Assembly (NCBI GenBank): GCA_039822105.1
Contig: JBCBMW010000002.1
Coordinates: forward strand, 1-64,000
Direction of reading: 5' to 3'
Origin: Parvularcula sp039822105
GTDB taxonomy: Bacteria > Pseudomonadota > Alphaproteobacteria > Caulobacterales > Parvularculaceae
DNA length: 64,000 nt
Numbering within the stretch: position 1 is the first letter of the stretch; each line of letters starts with the position of its first letter. Under the pieces are notes generated by a model. That model saw only the letters and a program-made list of their open reading frames with translations. It searched no databases and was not told the origin of the DNA. Position numbers and translations under genes: made by a program. Shown in pieces: positions 1-6,955 of this stretch.

Positions 1-68
1 TGCAGGTCAGCCCTTTTGATGCTGGCCGCGCGCCTTATCTCTGGCACAGCAAAAACAGCTGACCTGCA
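1..68. repeat. 11-bp perfect inverted repeat at window edge
   Basis: TGCAGGTCAGC at 1-11 is the exact reverse complement of GCTGACCTGCA at 58-68, with 46 bases between. The inner arm ends one base before the stop codon of the leftward DUF924 gene, so on that strand the dyad follows the coding region directly. There is no T-tract next to the arm that would mark a simple terminator. The outer arm touches the window edge, so the repeat may extend further. Confidence 0.6.
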
Positions 69-626
69 TCAGAACCCAGCAGGGTTCTCCTCAAGAAAGG
101 CCAGCTCTTCTGACGTGCTTTCGCGGCCCAACGCCTTATTGCGAGCCGGGTAACGACCAAACCGCGCCACCGAGGCGCGATGCAGCCTTGCGTAATGCGC
201 GCCCTGGCCATCAGGGAGCTGCTTCTCGAACAGCGTCTCGCACTCATCGATCGTCGCGACATCCTCCGCATGCATATACGGCATGATGAGGTAGTAGGCC
301 TCGCGGTCCGACATGCGATCAAGATCCCCTCGTTCCACTGCAATCCTCGCCACACGGAGCGCCTCCGCGTCGGTGGCAAAGGCGCGGCCCTCGCCCCGGA
401 ACATGTTGCGACTGAATTGATCCAGTACGATGACCGCTGCGACAGCTGTTTGCGGCGTCTCCAACCACAGATCCGGTACGCCCTTCGCCAACTCTGTATG
501 CAGATCACCGAAGCGCGTGCGGATCATCTCATCAAGCGCGTCGTCCTGGGTAAAGTGCTGCTTGGGGTCGAGCTCTTCGAGCCAAAAATGAAGAACGTCG
601 CCAGCGATTTCCTGTGGTGTGGTCAT
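69..626 (-). CDS. DUF924 family protein
   Basis: A 185-residue protein of the DUF924 family, a TPR-like helical bacterial family without a settled biochemical role. Family signatures are visible: the N-terminal VLHFWLEE, the central VIVLDQFSRNMFRG (about residues 87-100) and YYLIMPYMHAED (about 126-137). The length is normal for the family. It has no signal peptide or membrane segment, so it should be cytoplasmic. The next gene upstream on the same strand ends about 58 bases away. Family assignment is firm; function is unknown. Confidence 0.85.
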   Translation of the reverse strand: MTTPQEIAGDVLHFWLEELDPKQHFTQDDALDEMIRTRFGDLHTELAKGVPDLWLETPQTAVAAVIVLDQFSRNMFRGEGRAFATDAEALRVARIAVERGDLDRMSDREAYYLIMPYMHAEDVATIDECETLFEKQLPDGQGAHYARLHRASVARFGRYPARNKALGRESTSEELAFLEENPAGF

Positions 627-684
627 GGGGTTGGGTTAGCCCGGCGACGGCTCCGACGAAAGTCCGCCGAGCAAACCGCTCAAG

Positions 685-1437
685 CTAGTGCGGTGCAGCC
701 TGCTGCTCTCTCATCGTTTCTGCCAGCCCGTCATAGATCTCGAGCGCCGCCTCGAGGATGGGGGCGTATTCAGGTGACAAGTCAGGGATCTCCTCCGATG
801 GCGGCGTAAAACCCGACGACTTGTTGACGGCGTCATACCAGTGGGGTGCCCAGACACCGTCTTCGGGTTTGGCGCCGGGGGTCCAAGACAACATCGACGG
901 TTTGAACTCGATCCCCAATCCCGCGCAAAGCCGCTTGAGCTCTCGCTCCGGATGGCGGCGGATCTCTTCAGCATCAACGATGACCGGCGGCTGGTCGCTC
1001 AACTTGCAAGCGGCGTCGTAGAGCTCCGCCTGCTGCGTAAAACCGATCCCCTCGAGCGAGACCTCTTCCATCTTCTTATCGTAGGACGCGAGAACACGCG
1101 CGGGATGCCGGATCAAAAACGCATGGCGGACGCCCGCCATCCAAGCGCGAGGGATGTCCGCCACCATGTGATGGGTCATCTGCTTTTGGTAGAAGATCGG
1201 CTTGGGCGTGCGTTCCGCGCTCATCGCGCGCGCAACCTGGTGCGGGTTCGTGTCCTGCGCCTCCAAAATCTCCGCATGCATCGGATGCTCAAGCCCAGTG
1301 ATGGCGAGGTAGGCTGCGTAGAACGGTTCGTCCACACACACCGTATCGCCCCGCGCTGAGAAACTCCGCATCATTGCCGTAGACAGATTACGTGGCCCGG
1401 ACCACATGGCGATCCGTACAGGGTCAAAATCACTCAT
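685..1437 (-). CDS. Sulfotransferase-like P-loop protein
   Basis: A 250-residue sulfotransferase-fold protein. The N-terminal WSGPRNLSTAMMRSF (about residues 12-26) resembles the PAPS phosphosulfate-binding loop, and LIRHPARVLASYDK (about 108-121) resembles the 3'-phosphate-binding strand and helix. Family members move a sulfonate group from PAPS to a hydroxyl or amine, but the substrate cannot be read from sequence and some members may not be sulfotransferases. Its start ATG overlaps the stop of the upstream aminotransferase gene by four bases (ATGA), so the two are probably translationally coupled and act in one pathway. No signal peptide. Confidence 0.75.
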   Translation of the reverse strand: MSDFDPVRIAMWSGPRNLSTAMMRSFSARGDTVCVDEPFYAAYLAITGLEHPMHAEILEAQDTNPHQVARAMSAERTPKPIFYQKQMTHHMVADIPRAWMAGVRHAFLIRHPARVLASYDKKMEEVSLEGIGFTQQAELYDAACKLSDQPPVIVDAEEIRRHPERELKRLCAGLGIEFKPSMLSWTPGAKPEDGVWAPHWYDAVNKSSGFTPPSEEIPDLSPEYAPILEAALEIYDGLAETMREQQAAPH

Positions 1438-2360
1438 ACAATGGCCGTGAGGTTTCGCGTGACGAGATCTTGGTAGAGCGATCCAATCCGCTGCGTCATC
1501 TCTCCGTTGAGGCTGTCGATGACCCGGCCATCGACCTCACGGATCGGACTGACGCCAGCGAACGTCCCTGTAAGGAACGCTTCGTCAGCGGAATAGACAT
1601 CAAAAAGCGAGAACCGCTTCTCGTAGACCGGGATGCCAGCTTCTCGGCAGACCCGGATAATATTGCCGCGGGTGATCCCGCCCAGGCAATACTCCGGTGG
1701 TGAGGTCCAGACCTCACCGTCTCGCACGATAAAGAAATGGGTCGAGTTGCAAGTGGCGACGAACCCATCGGGGTCAAGCATCAGCGCTTCATCCGCACCC
1801 GCCTTTTCCGCCTGGATGCACGCCTGGATACAGTTGAGCTTGGAATGGGAGTTGAGCTTCTGGTCTTGCTCGGCTGGACCTGTGCGGCGGATATGGACGG
1901 TGAAAAGGCTCTGACCGCGCGCGATGATCTCGGGCACCGGCGTTTTGTACTCGGGGATGATCACCATCGTCGCTTTGGAGATCGTGAAGCGAGGACCCTG
2001 ATAAGGGCTCTTCTTAATCCCTCGCGTGACCATCAGGCGAACATGGACGCCGTCGGTCATCTCGTTGCCCTTGAGACAGTCAAAGAGCCGAGTAGTCATT
2101 TCGTCAGGCGTCAGACCGATATCCATATCGATCGTCTTCGCACCTGCGTAAAGCCGCTTGAGATGCTCTGGCCAAAAGGCCACCCCACCCTCTTTGATCC
2201 GCAGCCCCTCCCAGACACCATCGCCCATGAGGTAGCCAGACTCAAAAACCGAAACGACAGCTTCGTTTCGGTGCTTCAGCTCACCATTGACAGAAATCAG
2301 AACATCCGCATTCCGCGGATCTTCGATGTAATCATGCACGCCGTGGGAATCTTGAGACAT
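1434..2360 (-). CDS. Class IV PLP aminotransferase (BCAT/D-amino acid transaminase type)
   Basis: A 308-residue fold-type IV PLP enzyme of the branched-chain / D-amino acid aminotransferase / aminodeoxychorismate lyase superfamily. The PLP lysine is in LNSHSKLNCIQA (about residue 173), followed by EALMLDPDGFVATCNSTHFF and the phosphate-binding LGGITRGNII. It starts EDPRNADVLISVNGEL and carries FESGYLMGDGVWEGLR, a usual layout for the family. IlvE function is possible, but family resemblance alone does not separate it from D-amino acid transaminase. It is the first gene of a two-gene unit with the sulfotransferase-like protein. Confidence 0.8.
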   Translation of the reverse strand: MSQDSHGVHDYIEDPRNADVLISVNGELKHRNEAVVSVFESGYLMGDGVWEGLRIKEGGVAFWPEHLKRLYAGAKTIDMDIGLTPDEMTTRLFDCLKGNEMTDGVHVRLMVTRGIKKSPYQGPRFTISKATMVIIPEYKTPVPEIIARGQSLFTVHIRRTGPAEQDQKLNSHSKLNCIQACIQAEKAGADEALMLDPDGFVATCNSTHFFIVRDGEVWTSPPEYCLGGITRGNIIRVCREAGIPVYEKRFSLFDVYSADEAFLTGTFAGVSPIREVDGRVIDSLNGEMTQRIGSLYQDLVTRNLTAIV

Positions 2361-2431
2361 GCCCGCCGTTTAGCGGACACGCCCCGCACCACCAAGCCGT
2401 TTCCTGCAGTGTCCCGCAGGTGCGAAGAGCG

Positions 2432-3070
2432 TTAGAACCTTGTCGCCACCGTCGCCGTGACCGCGCTGCCCGCCACATCGAAGGTTGCAAAGCCGTCGGC
2501 AAACTCAACTTCTGGCGCACCCAGATACGTGTACTGAAGGCCGACGCGGAGGTTCCCCGCAATCGGTACATCAGCGCCAGCCTTGATCAGGTAGCCAAAA
2601 CCATTGTCCGCATCGACATCATCAAGATTGTAAGAGGTACGCATGAAGCCGCCGCCGACACCGACATAGGGCCGGAACTTGGCATCCATCGGTGCCGACA
2701 GGACACCGTTGACGGTCAGCGAGAGCGTGGTGATCGTCGGGTCGAGGCAGTCATCATCATCGTCACAAACAAAGACGATGGCGCCGTTGTCGAAACCGTC
2801 CCAGCTCGCCGCGTAGACACCGAGGTCCCCCTCGACTGAGAAATACTTCGTGAGCTGACGTCCGACCAACGCGTTCGCTGCGATGCTCACGCCCGTATCG
2901 TTGGTCGTGGTTCCGCCGTTCCGGAAGGTGACGTCATCGTCAGCCACCGTGAAAACCCCAAGCCCAGCCTGAGCGTAATTGCGAGGTCCGGTCAGCTCCT
3001 CCGCCGAAGCTCCAGCCGCCATCGCCAAAGCAACACTCGATATCGAAATGAGTACTGAGGATAAACGCAT
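2432..3070 (-). CDS. Outer membrane beta-barrel protein (OmpW/OmpA-like porin fold)
   Basis: A 212-residue exported protein. I place the start at the ATG at 3070, preceded by a GGGGG Shine-Dalgarno-like run, because it opens directly into a signal peptide (MRLSSVLISISSVALAMAAG, cleavage near ASAEE). A longer in-frame start at 3130 adds 20 residues with no signal character. The mature part has alternating hydrophobic strands, ends in an aromatic residue (TVATRF) as barrel proteins do, and contains YVGVGGGFMRTSYN and LRVGLQYTYLG strands. It contains a Cys/Asp-rich loop (VCDDDDDCLDP), probably extracellular and possibly metal binding. Exact function unknown. Confidence 0.75.
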   Translation of the reverse strand: MRLSSVLISISSVALAMAAGASAEELTGPRNYAQAGLGVFTVADDDVTFRNGGTTTNDTGVSIAANALVGRQLTKYFSVEGDLGVYAASWDGFDNGAIVFVCDDDDDCLDPTITTLSLTVNGVLSAPMDAKFRPYVGVGGGFMRTSYNLDDVDADNGFGYLIKAGADVPIAGNLRVGLQYTYLGAPEVEFADGFATFDVAGSAVTATVATRF

Positions 3071-3221
3071 GTGAAAATGCCCCCTTTTCGCCCTATCCTC
3101 GTGTATCACCTGAGTGTGAGAATGCAACACACGATAGATTGGTCACAGCAAGCGGTCCCAGTATGTTGTGTACAGGTGCGGCAGGTTCGCTTTCAACCGA
3201 GCCTTGGGGTTAGAAGGGTTT

Positions 3222-4214
3222 CTACCCCCTGTAGCTCCGGTTAAAGCTCTCCGCTTTGCTGACGGCATCGATGTAGCGCACGGTGCCCGATTTGCTCCGC
3301 ATCACGATGGTTTGGGTGCTGACTTGATCGCCGCGCCATTTGACGCCTTTCAGCATCGTGCCGTCGGTGACGCCTGTGGCGGCGAACATGATATCGCCGG
3401 AGGCCATGTCGGTCAGGCCGTATTTGCGGTCGAGGTCGGAGATACCCGCCTTCTCTGCCCGCGCGCGTTCATCATCGTTGCGGAAAAGAAGGCGGCCTTC
3501 CATCTGGCCGCCGACGCAGCGGAGAGCCGAGGCAGCCAGGACGCCTTCTGGTGCGCCGCCGGTGCCGACGTAAAGGTCGATGCCGGACTGTTCGGGGTCG
3601 GTCGTGTGGAAGACACCGGCAACGTCGCCGTCAGGGATCAGGAACACCCGCGCACCCACTTTCCGCGCTGCTTGGATGATATCGTCATGGCGCGGACGGT
3701 CGAGGACGCAAAGCGTGATTTCTGACCGGTCAACGCCTTTGGCCTTTGCAAGGGCAATGATGTTGTCTTCGGTCGGCGCATCAAGATCGATGATGCCGTC
3801 CGGGAACCCGGGGCCGCAGGCGATCTTCTGCATGTAAACGTCAGGCGCATGGAGGAGGCCGCCGCCTGTCGCCATCGCGACCACAGCGAGGGCATTGGAC
3901 ATCGCCTTGGCCGTCAGGGTTGTCCCCTCCAGCGGATCGAGCGCGATATCGATCTTGGGTCCACCTTTGCCGACCTTCTCGCCGATATAGAGCATCGGCG
4001 CCTCATCGCGCTCGCCCTCGCCGATCACGATGGTGCCGTCGATGTCGAGATTGTTGAAAGCTGCGCGGAGGGCGGTCACCGCCTCTTGGTCCGCGCCTTC
4101 TTTGTCGCCCCGGCCGATCATGGTGGAGGCAGCGACAGCGGCGGCCTCGGTGCAGCGGCCAAGCTCAATCGTCAGAATACGGTCTAGATAGTCTTTGCTG
4201 TCGGTCATGCTCAT
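3222..4214 (-). CDS. glpX: Class II fructose-1,6-bisphosphatase
   Basis: A 330-residue GlpX-type fructose-1,6-bisphosphatase (gluconeogenesis; in some alphaproteobacteria it also acts on sedoheptulose bisphosphate). Family motifs include VIGEGERDEAPMLYIGE (about residues 62-78), DPLEGTTLTAKA (about 92-103), GTGGAPEGVLAA and MASGDIMFAATGVTDG. The acidic DPLEGT motif binds metal. Length matches the family. The start ATG overlaps the hom stop by four bases, so glpX is the second gene of a hom-glpX operon, an arrangement known in alphaproteobacteria. Confidence 0.95.
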   Translation of the reverse strand: MSMTDSKDYLDRILTIELGRCTEAAAVAASTMIGRGDKEGADQEAVTALRAAFNNLDIDGTIVIGEGERDEAPMLYIGEKVGKGGPKIDIALDPLEGTTLTAKAMSNALAVVAMATGGGLLHAPDVYMQKIACGPGFPDGIIDLDAPTEDNIIALAKAKGVDRSEITLCVLDRPRHDDIIQAARKVGARVFLIPDGDVAGVFHTTDPEQSGIDLYVGTGGAPEGVLAASALRCVGGQMEGRLLFRNDDERARAEKAGISDLDRKYGLTDMASGDIMFAATGVTDGTMLKGVKWRGDQVSTQTIVMRSKSGTVRYIDAVSKAESFNRSYRG

Positions 4215-5491
4215 GACGATGGGGCCTCTCTTAGGATAGGATAGATGGACGGCGCAGAGGTGACGGAGGTCAACGCCTCGGCTGCCTTCGCCGCCATGGT
4301 CAAGGCGCCGGTGGGCGCGGCGTGGGTGGTGATCACGACCTCAACATCGCCGTTATCGGCGACGGGGCTTTGGCGGATCGTCTCAACGCTGATGAAGGCT
4401 TCTGCGAGGATCTCAGTGAGGCTAGCCAGAACGCCGGGGCGATCTTCGACCAGCACGCGGAGGAAATGCGGCACCGGTGCACTGTCCGGCATGACGTTGG
4501 GACTGGCATCGATCGCATCAGCAGGCTTGCCGAAAGCGGGACCGGTGGAGCCGCGAGCGATGTCCACAAGATCGGCCATGACTGACGAAGCTGTGGGCCC
4601 GCCCCCTGCCCCAGGACCAGAAAAGGCCACACGGCCGAGGGGTTCAGCATCAGCCACAACGATGTTCTCGCCGCCGCCGCCGATATCAAGGGCTGAGGTC
4701 AACGGCACCAGCGCTGGCGCTACCCGCGCGGCCAGCCCATCATTCTCCCGCCGCAGAATGGCCACGAGCTTCATCCGTAGGCCGAGGTTCTCCGCCGCCG
4801 CTAGATCCTCAGGTGACGCCGTATCGATACCGATCGGCCCGATCGCGTCGATCGGCGGCATCACGCCAAACGCGAGCGCGGCCAAGATCGCAAGCTTTTG
4901 CGCCGCATCGATCCCGCCCACATCAAAACTCGGGTCAGCTTCGGCAAATCCGATCCGCTGCGCCTCAGCAAGCGCATCAGCATAGCTCGCGCCGGCTTCC
5001 ATCGACGCAAGGATGAAATTGCAGGTTCCGTTGAGAACACCCTGGAGCGCCGTGACTTGGGTTCCGGAGAGCCCATCGCGCAGGGCACGGATCACCGGGA
5101 TCCCGCCGGCAACCGCGGCTTCGAACCGAAGGGCCACGCCTTTGGCTTCGGCAAGGGCGGCCAAAGCAAGGCCATGCTTGGCGATGAGGGCCTTGTTTGC
5201 CGTCACCACATGCTTGCCGGCAGAGAGGGCCGCCTCGATCGCGTCCTTGGCGACACCTTCATCGCCGCCGATAAGCTCGACGAAGACGTCCGTCCCGGAC
5301 GCTTCGGCCATCGCAATCGGATCGTCGAACCACTCAAAGGCAGACAAATCGATCCCGCGGTCGCGAGTTCTGTCCCGCGCACTGACGCCTGAGATCTGCA
5401 TCGGTTCCTGCGGCGCCCCCGATGCAACAATCCGCACAAGCCCCGTTCCCACGGTGCCAAGACCAGCAATCGCTACGCGCAATGGAGCCAA
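4211..5491 (-). CDS. hom: Homoserine dehydrogenase
   Basis: A 426-residue homoserine dehydrogenase, which reduces aspartate semialdehyde to homoserine on the way to threonine, methionine and isoleucine. The Rossmann start is VAIAGLGTVGTGLV; the catalytic region includes ITANKALIA-like VVTANKALIAKHG (about residues 95-107), GGIPVIRALRDGL and LNGTCNFIL. A C-terminal ACT domain (HFLRVLVEDRPGVLASLTEIL, cut here in two: HFLRVLVEDRPG, VLASLTEIL, about 345-365) is the usual site of threonine feedback. The start codon is TTG at 5491, supported by a GAGGAGGG ribosome site just upstream. A 30-codon ORF ends within that ribosome site. Confidence 0.95.
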   Translation of the reverse strand: MAPLRVAIAGLGTVGTGLVRIVASGAPQEPMQISGVSARDRTRDRGIDLSAFEWFDDPIAMAEASGTDVFVELIGGDEGVAKDAIEAALSAGKHVVTANKALIAKHGLALAALAEAKGVALRFEAAVAGGIPVIRALRDGLSGTQVTALQGVLNGTCNFILASMEAGASYADALAEAQRIGFAEADPSFDVGGIDAAQKLAILAALAFGVMPPIDAIGPIGIDTASPEDLAAAENLGLRMKLVAILRRENDGLAARVAPALVPLTSALDIGGGGENIVVADAEPLGRVAFSGPGAGGGPTASSVMADLVDIARGSTGPAFGKPADAIDASPNVMPDSAPVPHFLRVLVEDRPGVLASLTEILAEAFISVETIRQSPVADNGDVEVVITTHAAPTGALTMAAKAAEALTSVTSAPSIYPILREAPSS

Positions 5492-5503
5492 TGGAGACCC
5501 TCC

Positions 5504-5596
5504 TCAATCAGAATGGGCCCGACTTACGCAGTTTCGGTGCTGGGTAAAGCGGAGGGCGTGGCCAAAAGGGTTGTACGAGAGCCAGGAGCGCTTCAT
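5504..5596 (-). CDS. Possible 30-residue upstream ORF before hom
   Basis: ATG at 5596 to TGA at 5504 encodes a 30-residue peptide beginning MKRSWLSYNPFGHALRF, with a GAGG element upstream. Its stop lies inside the hom ribosome-binding region, so translation could be coupled to hom. It contains only one Thr and no Ile or Met run, so it is not a classical amino acid attenuator leader. It may be chance. Confidence 0.2.
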   Translation of the reverse strand: MKRSWLSYNPFGHALRFTQHRNCVSRAHSD

Positions 5597-5705
5597 ATCT
5601 ACGCCTCAGGAGATTTTGTGATGGACAAACGCCACCGCGCTCGCGGCTAACGACCTGCTCACCAGCGCATTGCGCTGTTGTATTCCATCAAAACGAGATC
5701 TTTTT

Positions 5706-6494
5706 ATGCCCAGATTACAAGGAAAACGCGCCGTTGTGACCGGTGCTGCGCGCGGTATTGGCCTCGCCATCGCTGAAGCCTTCTTGCGTGAAGGCGCCCA
5801 TGTGGTGCTCACCGACATTGATGAAATAAGCGGAGACGCCGCCGCGTCCTTGCATGACCACGCGTCGTTCATGCGCCTCGATGTGACCGGAGAAGAGGAC
5901 TGGGAGCGCCTTTTTGAGACCCATCCGGCGGTCGACATCGTCGTCAACAATGCGGGCATCACCGGGTTCGAAGATAGCGCGACGGCGCCTCATGATCCTG
6001 AGAACGCATCGCTCAGCGACTGGCGATCCGTGCACGCTGTTAATCTTGACGGCGTCTTTCTTGGCTGCCGCTATGCCCTTCGCGCGATGCGGAAGAGCGG
6101 CGAAGGCTCCATCATCAACGTCTCATCTCGCTCAGGCCTTGTGGGCATCCCCGGCGCCGCGGCCTATGCATCGTCGAAAGCGGCCGTGCGCAATCACACC
6201 AAGACGGTCGCGCTCTATGCCGCGGAACAAGGCTGGCAGGTGCGATGCAACTCGATCCACCCCGCAGCGATCCTTACCCCAATGTGGGAGCCGATGCTTG
6301 GGGACGGTCCGGACCGCGAAGAGCGGATGGCCGCCTTCACCGCGGACACGCCGCTCAAGCGTTTTGGGACAGTGGATGAGGTGGCGGAACTCGCCCTTAT
6401 GCTGGCCTCGGACGAATGCCGCTATATGACGGGAACGGAGCTTCAGGTGGACGGAGGTCTGCTCGCAGGATCCGCCGCGCGGCCCGATCGCTAG
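5706..6494 (+). CDS. SDR family oxidoreductase
   Basis: A 262-residue classical short-chain dehydrogenase/reductase. NAD(P)-binding TGAARGIGLA (about residues 11-20), NNAG (about 85-88), catalytic Ser in NVSSRSGLVG, and YASSKAAV (Tyr/Lys pair, about 158-165) are all present, with the C-terminal YMTGTELQVDGGLL of FabG-like enzymes. The acidic residue after the second strand (LTDIDE) suggests NAD rather than NADP. I use the ATG at 5706 (MPRLQGKRAV); an upstream in-frame ATG would add 12 non-homologous-looking residues. The gene converges on the next one, and the two share the palindromic CTAG as stop codons. Substrate unknown. Confidence 0.85.
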   Translation: MPRLQGKRAVVTGAARGIGLAIAEAFLREGAHVVLTDIDEISGDAAASLHDHASFMRLDVTGEEDWERLFETHPAVDIVVNNAGITGFEDSATAPHDPENASLSDWRSVHAVNLDGVFLGCRYALRAMRKSGEGSIINVSSRSGLVGIPGAAAYASSKAAVRNHTKTVALYAAEQGWQVRCNSIHPAAILTPMWEPMLGDGPDREERMAAFTADTPLKRFGTVDEVAELALMLASDECRYMTGTELQVDGGLLAGSAARPDR

Positions 6495-6886
6495 TCCTCA
6501 AGCGGGGGCGGCGTTGGAAAGCGAAGGTCCTCTGGTTTGATCGAGCTTGGCGGCAGACCTTGTTTGGCCCGCAAGAGCTCGACTTCCCGCAACAGCTCAG
6601 CAGCGACCTCCTCGACGCTGAGCTGGCTCTCCGCCGTCGCTGCCTCGGCTTCGGACCGGACTGGCGATAAGGTCTCAGCCGCTTCGACCAGCTGGACCGA
6701 CGTTGCGGGGTCGATGGTCGTTCCATCCGGCGTAGCAGAATCAGGCAAATCGCGCAGAACCGGGAACCGCTCGACCTTCTTCCGCTCGTCCGCAAGGGCC
6801 GCAAAATACTGGGCCTGCGCGCTTTCAGGCTCCCTGCTCGCACATGCAGCGAGCACCATGACCATTGCGAAAATCGTAAGCCGCAT
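6491..6886 (-). CDS. Small lipoprotein of unknown function
   Basis: A 131-residue predicted lipoprotein. The ATG at 6886 opens a short signal with lipobox LAAC (MVMVLAACASRE), so Cys around residue 15 would be lipidated; I prefer it to an in-frame start 21 codons upstream. The rest is acidic and helical (AEAATAESQLSVEEVAAELL) and ends in a Pro-rich tail (FPTPPPLED). No enzymatic motif is visible. It lies head to head with phaC, sharing a 69-base intergenic region. Confidence 0.7.
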   Translation of the reverse strand: MRLTIFAMVMVLAACASREPESAQAQYFAALADERKKVERFPVLRDLPDSATPDGTTIDPATSVQLVEAAETLSPVRSEAEAATAESQLSVEEVAAELLREVELLRAKQGLPPSSIKPEDLRFPTPPPLED

Positions 6887-6955
6887 CTGTGCGTCCCGGT
6901 TGCAATCACCTAGCGGCTTGGTTGAACACCTGTTCGTAACGGCGGCCAAGAAAAA

